Assembly (NCBI GenBank): GCA_016785955.1
Contig: JAEUWH010000113.1
Span: forward strand, 62,001 to 126,000
Length of the DNA: 64,000 bases
Source of the DNA: Pseudobdellovibrionaceae bacterium
GTDB lineage: Bacteria; Bdellovibrionota; Bdellovibrionia; Bdellovibrionales; Bdellovibrionaceae
Direction: 5' to 3'
In this document: piece after piece, positions 47,620-56,921 of the stretch
How the letters are laid out: the number at the start of each line of letters is the position of its first letter
Position numbering within the stretch: position 1 is the first letter of the stretch
Made by a program: the position numbers and the translations under genes
The notes under the pieces: generated by a model
Seen by the model: the letters and a program-made list of their open reading frames with translations, nothing else
The model's database searches: none
What the model was told of the DNA's origin: nothing

Positions 47620-48093
47620 CTACTTTTTGTTCAAAAACTTGAAATATTTAGACTCAATCACGTCCATCTCCATCGCATTACCGATGTCATCCAAGACTTT
47701 ACCAGGAGGGGTCACGCCCGCCTCTCCAAACTCGGTACCGTGTCGAAATAAAACGTTTTTTTCCGTACCGCTATCGTCGTTATAATAAGGAACATAGAAC
47801 GACAATACTCTGCCATTCGATGGCAAAAAACCATCCACCATATTGATTTGGTCAATAATAATTTTAGGACAATTGATGTAGGTCATCTTTGCTTTGGAAT
47901 TGGTTCCTAGCCATTTAATCCATTCACGAATACCACAAGAATTAATGCTTTTTACGCTGTTTAAATCAAATTCCATTTGATTTATTCCCGTTAAACTATA
48001 CTGGGTAAAATCGACATCCTCATCAATAGTACCTGCAATCACGATTTTCGCGGCATCGGCATTCTTATCAATTTTTAATTCGAATTTTGACAT
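47620..48093 (-). CDS. STAS-domain protein (anti-sigma-factor-antagonist-like)
   Basis: 157 residues. A STAS-like fold with motif SINSCGIREW, where S52 lies at the place of the phosphorylated Ser in SpoIIAA/RsbV (usual D-S-[ST]-G, here N-S-C-G). A ~50-residue C-terminal extension is unusual. It sits six bases after the SpoIIE phosphatase gene, its probable enzyme; the matching anti-sigma kinase is not in the window. So this partner-switch set is missing its third part here. Confidence 0.75.
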   Translation of the reverse strand: MSKFELKIDKNADAAKIVIAGTIDEDVDFTQYSLTGINQMEFDLNSVKSINSCGIREWIKWLGTNSKAKMTYINCPKIIIDQINMVDGFLPSNGRVLSFYVPYYNDDSGTEKNVLFRHGTEFGEAGVTPPGKVLDDIGNAMEMDVIESKYFKFLNKK

Positions 48094-48099
48094 TCAATC

Positions 48100-49938
48100 C
48101 TACCCATTTAAGTTTTTGATCCCAAAGAACGTAACGTCATCTACTAACGTCGAACCACTTCTGTAAGTTTGCATTTTATTTACAAATCTTTCAATAAAAA
48201 CCTCAACACTGGGATGATCACCTTGAGTTTCCACAATGGCCTTAAGAAATTCACGTTCGCCCCATGCCACTTCGCTGGCACTACGCACATCGGGAACGCC
48301 ATCCGTGTAAAAGAAAATAAAGTCTCCCGAATCAAAATCCACAGTTGTTTCATCATACTTGGTACTACGACCTTGCCCCAGTCGTGGATTATTTACGTCG
48401 TTAAGAGGAATAAGGTCCTTCTTTTTAACAGGCCCGCTTTTGTGCTTAATTAAATACGGAGATTCATGAGACGCATTGGCGTAAGTCAATTTTTTTGTGA
48501 TCGGATCGTAGCATGCGATAAAAAATGTCATCATCAATCGCCCCCGAGAAACCTCATAAATACACCGATTCAAATACTCCATCGCCGCGCTTGGCCCAAC
48601 ATCGAGTAGCTCGATAATCGCCGCCGCAGATTTAGCCGCACTTGTAATCAATGCCGATGGAGCGCCATGCCCTGTCGCATCCCCAATCCAAAAAAATACC
48701 CGATTATTAATTTTACAATAGTGCCACCAATCACCACCGCATTCACTCGCCGGTTCGTAAAAACCAGAAATAGCGATTTTTTCGATCATGGCGTTCGCTT
48801 CTGGAAAAAGAGTCTCCTGAACTGTCTTGGCCGTTTGCAGCTCGTTTTGCATACGTGCATTTTCAGCTGTTTGTTCCAATAACCTGGACACTTCTTTAGC
48901 CATCAAATTAAAATTTTCCGCTAGCACCCCTATTTCATCAGAGGTTTTAACTTGGACTTGAATATCAAATTGTCCTTGGCTGACTTTCTGAGTCGCCTCA
49001 AACAGCTGCGTGAGTGCATTCGTCACAGACCCAGACGCAAACAGCGAAACAACGGCAATAATTGCAACAAGAAGGACAAAAAATATAACAGATTTCTTCA
49101 ACAACTGATCCAATGCCGATAAAGCCAGGTCTTTCTTCACGGCGGCCAAAACATATGATTCACCAAACCCAACATCAGCAAAGGAAATAATCATTTCCTT
49201 TTTATTTTTATCAACCGTCTCTTCCACGCCCTGCTGAAATCTATTTGCTTTGTTTTTTAGAAACTTTATATCGTACACCTTCGTAATATCACGTTCAGAT
49301 ACCTGCGCCGAGCCCAAGACCACTTGTCCAAACTGATTAATAAGAAACAGTTGTTGTGCTGAACTACTCGAGAACGTATCGTAAAACTCCTCGGCTTTAA
49401 TAACGACAACAAAATAAATTGCCTTTTGTCCCGGCGCCGTCGGCGTCGTTTTTTCTAAGAAAAAAATTTTATCGTTTTGATCTAGACTATATAAAATCCT
49501 CTGATTTCCCTGTATATGCTGAGCTTCATACTGAACTTGGTTATCCAACTTGGGTCTAAAAACATCATACTCTGACTTATCTCGTGCAATCATTGATACA
49601 AAACTAATTTTTTTTGCGGTCTCATCGACATCGTACACAAGGATAGCATCGACACCATTTTCACTTTCAAAGTGACCAGAAGAAACACCGCTAAAAGATC
49701 GACTATTTACGAAATTTTGAAATACCGATTTGTTATTATTAATAACTCCCGCAATCAACACGCGCAACTGCTGCGACAATGCCTGAGACAAGTTTCCCGA
49801 CGAATCATAGATATAGGCGATTTTATCTTTAGAAAAAATACTCATCGCCAGAAAGACATAGATAGACAAAGCCAGACTGGGAATAAGTGTCAATAGAAGT
49901 AAAATTTTATACTTTAAAGAGAACGTTTTTTTTTTCAC
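48100..49938 (-). CDS. Membrane sensor with HAMP and SpoIIE-type PP2C phosphatase
   Basis: 612 residues. Transmembrane helix near 11-32, a periplasmic sensor (about 35-275), second helix (about 280-300), HAMP (to ~360), and a SpoIIE/RsbU phosphatase (from ~375) with GGDWWHYCK, IGDATGHGAPS and FFYTDGVPD metal-binding motifs. Reads an extracytoplasmic cue and dephosphorylates a STAS partner, presumably the next gene. First gene of this minus-strand set; divergent from the FecR gene. Confidence 0.9.
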   Translation of the reverse strand: MKKKTFSLKYKILLLLTLIPSLALSIYVFLAMSIFSKDKIAYIYDSSGNLSQALSQQLRVLIAGVINNNKSVFQNFVNSRSFSGVSSGHFESENGVDAILVYDVDETAKKISFVSMIARDKSEYDVFRPKLDNQVQYEAQHIQGNQRILYSLDQNDKIFFLEKTTPTAPGQKAIYFVVVIKAEEFYDTFSSSSAQQLFLINQFGQVVLGSAQVSERDITKVYDIKFLKNKANRFQQGVEETVDKNKKEMIISFADVGFGESYVLAAVKKDLALSALDQLLKKSVIFFVLLVAIIAVVSLFASGSVTNALTQLFEATQKVSQGQFDIQVQVKTSDEIGVLAENFNLMAKEVSRLLEQTAENARMQNELQTAKTVQETLFPEANAMIEKIAISGFYEPASECGGDWWHYCKINNRVFFWIGDATGHGAPSALITSAAKSAAAIIELLDVGPSAAMEYLNRCIYEVSRGRLMMTFFIACYDPITKKLTYANASHESPYLIKHKSGPVKKKDLIPLNDVNNPRLGQGRSTKYDETTVDFDSGDFIFFYTDGVPDVRSASEVAWGEREFLKAIVETQGDHPSVEVFIERFVNKMQTYRSGSTLVDDVTFFGIKNLNG

Positions 49939-50092
49939 ACTTTGATTTTAAAAGGAACTGTCTCAAAAGATAACTAAATTAAACTAGCTGGTCTTTAGAT
50001 GGGTTGGTAAGGACATTTTGATTAATCCAAAACAAATTGTCTGGACCTTTGATCGTTATGGTTTCTTAAATTTTGGACGATAAAGAAAAGTC

Positions 50093-52240
50093 ATGTCATT
50101 AAAGTTTAACAAAACGGATAGAACTATTTTAGGTTTTGCACTTACAATCGTATGTGTTTTTTCGTACTTTTTATATGACGATTCATTTCTTTTTAAGGAC
50201 CGGAAATCTCGCAATACCAAAATAGGAAATGTCAAAATAGCTGAAAACGATGTTCGTGTACGCGCCAGCGACAGCTTCACATGGAACCCCGCTCGTAAAT
50301 CTGAAACCGTCTTCGAACGTGACAGTGTCTTTACAGGCAAACGGTCACAAACTACGATTGACCTTGTTGACGGTTCAAAAATTTTCCTAAATGAAAACTC
50401 TCTAGTCACATTAGTTGCAAAAAATGGTCGGCTCGAGCTAAACCTACGATATGGAAATATCCAAACGGAAATCAATCCGACATCAAAATTGGATTTGAAG
50501 GCAGGTTCACAAAAAATTCTAATCGATAAAGAATCGAGTTCGTCGAAGCTGGAAATCAAAAAGCCTAAATATGGTCTCACCAAAATTAAGCTGGTTTCCG
50601 GTAAAGCCTCATTAAAGCAATCTGCGAACTCGGCCGTCGAAAAACTGGTACAAGATCAATCCGTCGTAGTCAAACCAACGGGTACCTTACAAAAAGCCGC
50701 AACAGGCGTAATCACCCTAATCACGCCAAATCAAACGCAGTTTTTCCAAAGCCCTACGGCAAAGGGATTTGACCTTGATTGGCACAGTCAAGGAACAGAA
50801 AAAAACGTCCTAACAATTTCTAAGGATAAAGACTTTACGATCATTGCCTACACCGAGCCCAATATCAAAACCAAGGTACATGTACCCAATCTAGAACCCG
50901 GCGACTATTTCTGGAGAGTCTCGGGCACAGACTTGAATAACACTAACATCCAAGCAGAAGCCCGGACTTTCAAAGTCCAAGCCCTCGAGAAACTTGCCAT
51001 CATTGATCCTCCAGCCGACAAACGGTTCGAAATCGAAGTCAAAGGCAATATAAATGCACACAAAGAGCCCATCAAAATTTCCTGGACGAACATATACGAC
51101 ATAATACAACTACAACTTTCCAAATCAGAAACATTTCAAGAGAACATTTTAGACAAAGAGTTCACAAAAATATTCTCTATAGAACACTCTCTTCCTTCTG
51201 GTATTTACTTTACTCGTGTGCGTGGCAAAAAAAACAACCTACACTCGGAGTGGAGCGACACTCGCACTTTCGAGGTGATCGTCAAACCTAAAGGTTTAAT
51301 TAAACCGGATACGCCTGTTCTCTTGACAAAAAAACTGATTTTTAATTCGATACAATCGCGATCGCCATCGTCGATCAGTCCTACCACTATCAAATGGAAA
51401 GAACCAAATAACGCGGAAAAATACGAAATCGAATTCTCTGTGCGTGATGCTAAGTTTCTTAAACCCACCAAATTTTCGTCAAAGAGCGTGCAATTCAATT
51501 TTATTCCCAAAACAAATGGACCACACTACTATCGAGTTCGCGCCATCAGCAGTGACAATGTCGCAGGTGACTTCAGCGACGTGGGTGAGCTACAAACTAA
51601 ACTCCACTCGCCGACTCTAGACAAAGTCCCGCCCGTCGTCATTCGAAGCGGCAATCCCGACAGCCCCGCCCCTTCTACTCAAATGAAACTTAACTGGAGC
51701 CCTGTCTATTTAGCCGAAAAGTACATCGTAGAAGTATCTCGTAACCCCGAATTTAAAGAGGTTCAAGCCATCGCCTCCGACACTACCTTTTTGAGCTATG
51801 AAACCAAAACACCAGGAAGTTTTTACTTTCGAGTTATCGCCTCTGATTCATCTGGTACGCAAAGGTCGGAACTGTCGAACATACAACCATCCACATATAC
51901 ATTTATCAAACGTTTATCTAAACCGATTCTGATCGAGCCAAAAAACAAAATGACGGTTTTCCTGCAAAAGGAAATCGAGCCATTCATCTGGCTAAATTGG
52001 GAATCAACGACTGATCAAAAAGATTTTGAACTACAAATCGGACTGGATAGAAAATTTTCTAAATTGATCACACGCCAAAAACTGACTGAAGCCAAGTTTT
52101 TAATTAAAACGAAGCTACCACTTGGGAAAATCTATTGGCGTGTTCGTCAATTGAGCCCGGATCCTAGTCGCATTTCTGATTGGACAGAGCCTCGGGAGTT
52201 CCAATTGATTCACAATAAAAACGAAGGTGTTTTTAGGTGA
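50093..52240 (+). CDS. FecR-domain protein with five FnIII-like repeats
   Basis: 715 residues; one N-terminal transmembrane helix (about 13-27). FecR domain at about 50-200 (VRVRASDSFTW, SKIFLNENSLVTL). Then five repeats with the FnIII-type end 'YxxRVxa': FWRVSG, FTRVRG, YYRVRA, FYFRVIA and IYWRVRQ near residues 280, 370, 480, 590 and 685. Predicted periplasmic. No anti-sigma domain or sigma gene adjoins. Its stop overlaps the GTG start of the PAS-HPt kinase, so the two are translationally coupled. Confidence 0.85.
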   Translation: MSLKFNKTDRTILGFALTIVCVFSYFLYDDSFLFKDRKSRNTKIGNVKIAENDVRVRASDSFTWNPARKSETVFERDSVFTGKRSQTTIDLVDGSKIFLNENSLVTLVAKNGRLELNLRYGNIQTEINPTSKLDLKAGSQKILIDKESSSSKLEIKKPKYGLTKIKLVSGKASLKQSANSAVEKLVQDQSVVVKPTGTLQKAATGVITLITPNQTQFFQSPTAKGFDLDWHSQGTEKNVLTISKDKDFTIIAYTEPNIKTKVHVPNLEPGDYFWRVSGTDLNNTNIQAEARTFKVQALEKLAIIDPPADKRFEIEVKGNINAHKEPIKISWTNIYDIIQLQLSKSETFQENILDKEFTKIFSIEHSLPSGIYFTRVRGKKNNLHSEWSDTRTFEVIVKPKGLIKPDTPVLLTKKLIFNSIQSRSPSSISPTTIKWKEPNNAEKYEIEFSVRDAKFLKPTKFSSKSVQFNFIPKTNGPHYYRVRAISSDNVAGDFSDVGELQTKLHSPTLDKVPPVVIRSGNPDSPAPSTQMKLNWSPVYLAEKYIVEVSRNPEFKEVQAIASDTTFLSYETKTPGSFYFRVIASDSSGTQRSELSNIQPSTYTFIKRLSKPILIEPKNKMTVFLQKEIEPFIWLNWESTTDQKDFELQIGLDRKFSKLITRQKLTEAKFLIKTKLPLGKIYWRVRQLSPDPSRISDWTEPREFQLIHNKNEGVFR

Positions 52241-54159
52241 TCTATTTCCTTTTTGATTCTTTACTTGAACCAACGTTTGTGCTGTCTGCCGAAGGGCATA
52301 TTATCTATTGCAACGAAACCGCTGCCATAGTCTGCGGCTCCACACCCAGAAAATTGGTTCGCGCCAAAATAAAACTAGCACAAGCCATTCAGTTTGCCGA
52401 ACCCCTAGACGCTCTGGCCAACCTTACTAACATCACAACCGCCACGCCTTACAAAGAATTAAAGTTCAGCACCGAGTCTTATGAAAATGGCAAGGCCCAG
52501 ATTACGATTCAACCCTACACGCCACAACCAGACGCAGTTGAATATATCGTATTTTTCCGTGACGTAACATTAGAAGAAAGGCTGCAAAAAAAATATCGTG
52601 CGGAACTTGAACAAAAAGAATCCTACATCCATGAGCTACAATCAGCACGAAACCAATTAGAACTTTATTCAAAAAATTTAGAATCGCTTGTAAAAAAACG
52701 CACAGCGGAAATTCAAGATCTAAACATCCTGATGAAAGCGCTTCTAGACAGTTTAAACCAAGCCTTTTTTGTGTTTGATCAAAATGGTATATGCGCACCC
52801 TTTTATTCACGCGCCTGCATTGATATGCTAGAGGTCGTTCCCAGCGGACAAAATATATGGGACGTTTTGAAAATTCCGACCGAAAAAGTTGAAGGATTTC
52901 AAAATTGGCTCCTGACGCTCTTTAGTGAAATGCTTCCATTTGATGACTTAAAGCCCCTGGGACCAACACATTTCCCACACACCACGAAATCAATTTCGCT
53001 TGAATACTTTCCCATCCGTAATGAAAACGATAAGATCGAAAAAATTGTGTGTGTCGGTTCAGATGTTACCGATTTGGTTCTAGCCCAAAACCAAGCGGAA
53101 CAAGATCGCGCCAAAGTCGATTCAATTTTAAAGATGATCCAAAATAAAAAAGAGCTACGTATGTTTCTGCTAGAAACAAAAAGCCAAATTGCATCTCTAG
53201 GCCAAGAGTTCGCGCAACTGGCAAGTCATCCTGACAACAATCGCGATTCTATCCTACGAATTCTCCATACAATCAAAGGCGGCGCGGCCACCTTTTCCTA
53301 CAATGCTTTAAAAGATACAGCTCATAAGTTAGAAGAGCATATGCTTCCCGAGCATGGACCCATGACCGAAATGAATACAGCCCACGAACTAAAAAAGGTC
53401 ATCGAGAGCGAAGCCTCATCTATTATTTCATTTTACAATGATGTCTTCGGTGAACTCCAACCACAAGAGGACGAGAACACCGTATTCAGCCCGCAAGACA
53501 TCCAAACCATTCTAAAATTTCAAAAGATTGACGACCTTCGCAACTATTTAGAAGAGAAGATACATTTTCAACCCGTCAAAAATTTAGTCAGCCAATTCGG
53601 CATTGTAATCGAAAAAACCGCCTTGTTGTTAGAAAAACCGGTTCAACCACTGCAGATTAGGAACGACTTGACGTTGGTTCCGCGGAAGGTCTTTGATCCT
53701 TTTTTTAGTAGCTTCATTCATGTCTTAAGAAATTCGGTCGATCACGGAATTGAAAGCTCGTCCATTCGCCAGCAATTGGGAAAAGATCCCGCCGGGACTG
53801 TCACTCTTGAGTTTAATCTCATCTACGAGGAAAAGAAATATTTGCAAGTTAAGTATCGCGACGATGGACAGGGTATTCATCCATCACAAATTCGCGCCAA
53901 GTTAACTCAAAAAAATATTCCCCACGCACACTTGTCTGACGATCAGGTGATCTACTACGTATTCAACCCCTCCTTCTCGACGCGCGATAATGCAACCGAG
54001 ACGAGTGGGCGCGGCATTGGATTGGATGCCGTTAAATATGAAGTTGATCAGCTGGGCGGAAAACTAGAGATCCGCACAGAATTGAACAAATACACTGAAT
54101 TTATTTTTCTGCTTCCTTATCCAAAAAAAAATACCGTAATTCTTTCCAAGTCTGCGTAA
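52237..54159 (+). CDS. CheA-like kinase with PAS domains and HPt, no CheW-type domain
   Basis: 640 residues, GTG start overlapping the FecR stop (GTGA). PAS at 5-110, coiled coil 112-165, second PAS-like region 165-285, HPt domain with H344 (LHTIKGGAATF), linker, then a CheA-type HATPase (VLRNSVDHGIES, YRDDGQGI, GRGIGLDAVK). The P5 CheW-like domain is lacking, so no chemoreceptor array docking. A CheY lies just downstream on the opposite strand and is a likely phosphoryl target. No membrane segment; input from the FecR protein must be indirect. Confidence 0.85.
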   Translation: MIYFLFDSLLEPTFVLSAEGHIIYCNETAAIVCGSTPRKLVRAKIKLAQAIQFAEPLDALANLTNITTATPYKELKFSTESYENGKAQITIQPYTPQPDAVEYIVFFRDVTLEERLQKKYRAELEQKESYIHELQSARNQLELYSKNLESLVKKRTAEIQDLNILMKALLDSLNQAFFVFDQNGICAPFYSRACIDMLEVVPSGQNIWDVLKIPTEKVEGFQNWLLTLFSEMLPFDDLKPLGPTHFPHTTKSISLEYFPIRNENDKIEKIVCVGSDVTDLVLAQNQAEQDRAKVDSILKMIQNKKELRMFLLETKSQIASLGQEFAQLASHPDNNRDSILRILHTIKGGAATFSYNALKDTAHKLEEHMLPEHGPMTEMNTAHELKKVIESEASSIISFYNDVFGELQPQEDENTVFSPQDIQTILKFQKIDDLRNYLEEKIHFQPVKNLVSQFGIVIEKTALLLEKPVQPLQIRNDLTLVPRKVFDPFFSSFIHVLRNSVDHGIESSSIRQQLGKDPAGTVTLEFNLIYEEKKYLQVKYRDDGQGIHPSQIRAKLTQKNIPHAHLSDDQVIYYVFNPSFSTRDNATETSGRGIGLDAVKYEVDQLGGKLEIRTELNKYTEFIFLLPYPKKNTVILSKSA

Positions 54160-54208
54160 ATGGATTGGCAAGAATATTTGGTAAGAACGCACCAATGTAA
54201 AAGAACTA

Positions 54209-54616
54209 CTACTTCTTGAAGTGCTTTTGATAAGCCGTTTTCAGTTTCTCTTCAAATACTTTTCCTGAAAATGGCTTCACAATGTATTGAGATACTCCCG
54301 CCATCACCGCTTCAGTGACCTGTTCTCGTTCCGCTTCCGAGGTCAGTAAAATAAATGGCAATTGTACAAATGTAGAGTTGGCTCGAACCTTTTTTAGCAG
54401 CTCGAGCCCTTTCATCTTGGGCATATTCCAATCCGAGATCACCAATTCGATGGGATTGGCCTGAGCATATTGATTTTCAATAATAGCCCATCCCTCGACA
54501 CCATCCTCTGCTTCCATAATCTCAGTAAAGTTCATCAATCGCAGCTGGTTTTTCACCAGGTCACGAATAGAAACCATATCATCAATGACCAGAACCCGCG
54601 TGTTAGTTGGAAACAT
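54209..54616 (-). CDS. CheY-like single-domain response regulator
   Basis: 135 residues. Receiver with DD pair (VIDDM), phosphoacceptor D62 (VISDWNMPKM), T/S in LLTSE and K114 (YIVKPF), very CheY-like in sequence. Convergent with the PAS-HPt kinase (49 bases apart) but on the other strand. Either a flagellar-motor-type regulator or the output of that kinase. Confidence 0.92.
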   Translation of the reverse strand: MFPTNTRVLVIDDMVSIRDLVKNQLRLMNFTEIMEAEDGVEGWAIIENQYAQANPIELVISDWNMPKMKGLELLKKVRANSTFVQLPFILLTSEAEREQVTEAVMAGVSQYIVKPFSGKVFEEKLKTAYQKHFKK

Positions 54617-54625
54617 AGAACCTCT

Positions 54626-55474
54626 TTAGAAAATCCAAATAAAATCAGCGCGCGGTCCATACTGAGGATGCGGTTTGACTTCCTTTTCTAATTCTTCATC
54701 AGAATAATCATTATGGTCAACTTGACTTAGGGTTAGGATCGAATTTATTCCCCGAGCACGCAGACGATCTGGCAAGCCTCCACCATATTGCAAGTGAAAC
54801 TCTCCCACAATAATCACAAATACATGCCCAGGATTTTGCGCCATATACCCAGCTGTTTGCCATGCCATGGTGTCATCCCAAACACTCTGTGCTGCAAAAT
54901 AGTTATCCAAAACCTGAGCGGACACATGTCCACCCATTGCCTCCGCAAATCGCTTTTTATATTCACTTTGTCCCATTTGAAATCCAGGTGGCATCAGGAA
55001 CCGTTCGTCCTCTGTTAACCCCTCGATTCCCACTTTCGCAATTCGACTTGTAAGCTGTCGCGGCGCGTTTATTGCCACAGTCGCTTCTCGGTCTGAAATT
55101 TGAGGGAAAAGCACCTGATCACGATAAAAAGTGAAGTCTTTAAAGTCGGTTTCTTTAACAAACTCAGCTTCGGTCAGTCGGCCAACTTTATAAAAATCTA
55201 AAACAGCTTGTTTAGGGTATGAAATAAATTCCATCCCAACCGAAACGGAATAACCCTGATGTTTTAAAGCCTCTAAAATATTCATTTGCCCAGCCTGAGC
55301 GGCTCTCTGATAGTGTTTTTCACCAATAATCACGACCATTCCTGGCTTTACCTGCGAGACCAGCGACGATAATGTGGCCACATGCATAGTGTCTCCCCGG
55401 TAGTAACCCAAAGGAATGGCCATGGTTTCAGCAACCCAAAGCACCGAAAAAATAAGTGTAGAAATTAAATTCAT
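54626..55474 (-). CDS. ChaN-like (DUF399) exported protein
   Basis: Start at ATG 55474, preceded by GGAGGG six bases upstream; longer frame starts upstream are rejected. 282 residues with signal peptide (MNLISTLIFSVLWVAETMA). ChaN fold: VVIIGEKHYQRAAQ, GMEFISYPKQAVLDFY, VAINAPRQL and VIIVGEFHLQYG. ChaN relatives bind haem at the outer membrane; here no lipobox is seen. Role in iron/haem use is family knowledge, not shown. Confidence 0.85.
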   Translation of the reverse strand: MNLISTLIFSVLWVAETMAIPLGYYRGDTMHVATLSSLVSQVKPGMVVIIGEKHYQRAAQAGQMNILEALKHQGYSVSVGMEFISYPKQAVLDFYKVGRLTEAEFVKETDFKDFTFYRDQVLFPQISDREATVAINAPRQLTSRIAKVGIEGLTEDERFLMPPGFQMGQSEYKKRFAEAMGGHVSAQVLDNYFAAQSVWDDTMAWQTAGYMAQNPGHVFVIIVGEFHLQYGGGLPDRLRARGINSILTLSQVDHNDYSDEELEKEVKPHPQYGPRADFIWIF

Positions 55475-55564
55475 GAAGCGCCCTCCATTGCCACAATTAA
55501 CCCATAAAGTGATGAAATTAAAACTTAAAAAATGAAAAAGGGGTTGCAAGCCCTATATTTCGTG

Positions 55565-55593
55565 TTGCTAAATGTACATGAATTTGCTACTAG
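55565..55593 (+). promoter_or_regulatory. Candidate promoter of rpmG-dcd
   Basis: TTGCTA (55565-55570), 17-base spacer, TACTAG (55588-55593), 36 bases before the rpmG ATG. Both hexamers are off consensus but spacing is good. Shine-Dalgarno AAGAGG lies at 55618-55623. Confidence 0.35.
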
Positions 55594-55628
55594 CATTAAG
55601 TTGTTATTTTTGAATTAAAGAGGTTTTT

Positions 55629-55808
55629 ATGGCTAAGAAATCAGGACGTATTATCGTAACTTTGGAATGCACAGAAGCTCGCGCAGCTGGTAAACCAGTA
55701 TCACGTTATACAACAACCAAGAACAAACAAAAAACTCCGGGTCGTATGGAACTTAAAAAATACAACCCAAATATGCAAAAACACACTGTTCACCGCGAAA
55801 CTAAGTAG
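55629..55808 (+). CDS. rpmG: Ribosomal protein bL33 (zinc-independent type)
   Basis: 59 residues: [17 protein letters not shown]... [22 protein letters not shown]...HTVHRETK, unmistakable bL33 of the large subunit. The usual Cys pairs of the zinc-ribbon form are absent (single C; NPNM in place of the second Cys pair), so it is the C-minus form. AGAGG is five bases from the ATG. dcd begins three bases after the stop. Apart from its usual secE/nusG neighbours. Confidence 0.95.
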   Translation: MAKKSGRIIVTLECTEARAAGKPVSRYTTTKNKQKTPGRMELKKYNPNMQKHTVHRETK

Positions 55809-55811
55809 TTA

Positions 55812-56348
55812 ATGATTCTTACTGACCAAAAGATTCTTCAGTGCCTATCCGAAGGTTCTATCAAAGTGGAACCTTTTCGCCGAGAGTGTTTGGGCAGTAA
55901 TAGTTATGATGTTCACTTGGGAAAAACCTTAGCGGTCTATAAAGACTCCATTCTGGACGCAAAAAAACACAACCAGATAGAAACGTTCGAGATTCCACCG
56001 GAAGGTTATGTTTTGACGCCGGAGAACTTCTATTTAGGTGTCACTCTTGAATACACTGAAACTCACAGGCATGTACCATTTCTTGAAGGTAAATCCTCGG
56101 TGGGTCGTTTAGGTATCGATATTCACGCTACGGCCGGAAAAGGCGACGTTGGATTCTGTAATCATTGGACATTAGAAATTTCAGTAAAAAAACCCGTTCG
56201 TGTCTATGCCGGTATGCCGATTGGCCAGATAATCTATTTCGAAATCGATGGCCAGTTATTGACTCCATACAACTCAAAAACATCTGCAAAATATAACGAA
56301 GTGAAGGCCATTCCTGTCGAATCAATGATGTGGAAAAATCAATTCTAG
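55812..56348 (+). CDS. dcd: dCTP deaminase
   Basis: 178 residues, trimeric dUTPase-like fold. Converts dCTP to dUTP (and ammonia) for thymidylate supply. Conserved LGSNSYDVHLG, FLEGKSSVGRLG and AGKGDVGFCNHWTLEI with the catalytic Glu in the last. Forms a unit with rpmG. Its last 27 bases overlap the convergent SGNH gene. Confidence 0.95.
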   Translation: MILTDQKILQCLSEGSIKVEPFRRECLGSNSYDVHLGKTLAVYKDSILDAKKHNQIETFEIPPEGYVLTPENFYLGVTLEYTETHRHVPFLEGKSSVGRLGIDIHATAGKGDVGFCNHWTLEISVKKPVRVYAGMPIGQIIYFEIDGQLLTPYNSKTSAKYNEVKAIPVESMMWKNQF

Positions 56349-56921
56349 TAATTTTTTAGAAACATGTTCGCCATATTTTCGAGCCATGTCCTTTGTCATA
56401 TGGACTCCATCCGCTTGATCGGCGAATACCTCTCCGCAGCTAATCACTGTAAATCCAAAGCTGCGAACTTGATCTAACAATGCATTTCGAATTTTAAAAT
56501 CGGTATCGACCGACAGGCGTGGTGGTTCAACAAATAGAACTCTTTGCCGGGCGATCTTTTCCAACTGCTTCTGGATCCTGGGGGCCATGACCTCGGCGTA
56601 CAGTTTCTTAGTTTGCACGCATTCTACAATATCGTTTGTCCCCAGAGCCACGATTAAAACATCGGCCACTCTGTATTGAAATGTCAAACCTAGCGCCTCT
56701 GGGTCATTAGATTTAACAGCCTCTTCATTTGGTCGCTTTTCAAAATTTAAAATTTTAAGATCTTCTTTTTGCTCCCACCATTCAGTCATGAATTGTAACT
56801 TTAAACCACTGAAAGCCAAAAAATGAATGGACGCTTGATCCGCAAAATTAGCTAGTACTGTTTGTCCAAACGTCAAAACTGAATGCGAGTCACCTATAAA
56901 ACTAATTTTCAAATTACTCAT
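56322..56921 (-). CDS. SGNH/GDSL hydrolase (cytosolic-looking)
   Basis: 199 residues without signal peptide. SGNH blocks: GDSHS (S12 nucleophile), GTND near 94 and DGVHMT near 172 for the Asp-His pair. Probably an esterase or acyl-transfer partner. Overlaps the upstream SGNH protein by eight bases and belongs to the MBOAT set. Lack of an export signal is odd for a cell-surface O-acetyl enzyme. Confidence 0.82.
   Translation of the reverse strand: MSNLKISFIGDSHSVLTFGQTVLANFADQASIHFLAFSGLKLQFMTEWWEQKEDLKILNFEKRPNEEAVKSNDPEALGLTFQYRVADVLIVALGTNDIVECVQTKKLYAEVMAPRIQKQLEKIARQRVLFVEPPRLSVDTDFKIRNALLDQVRSFGFTVISCGEVFADQADGVHMTKDMARKYGEHVSKKLLELIFPHH

Noticed and set aside
55475-55549. Longer 307-residue version of the ChaN-like protein.
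   Set aside because: ATG 55474 has GGAGGG at good spacing and starts directly with a signal peptide.
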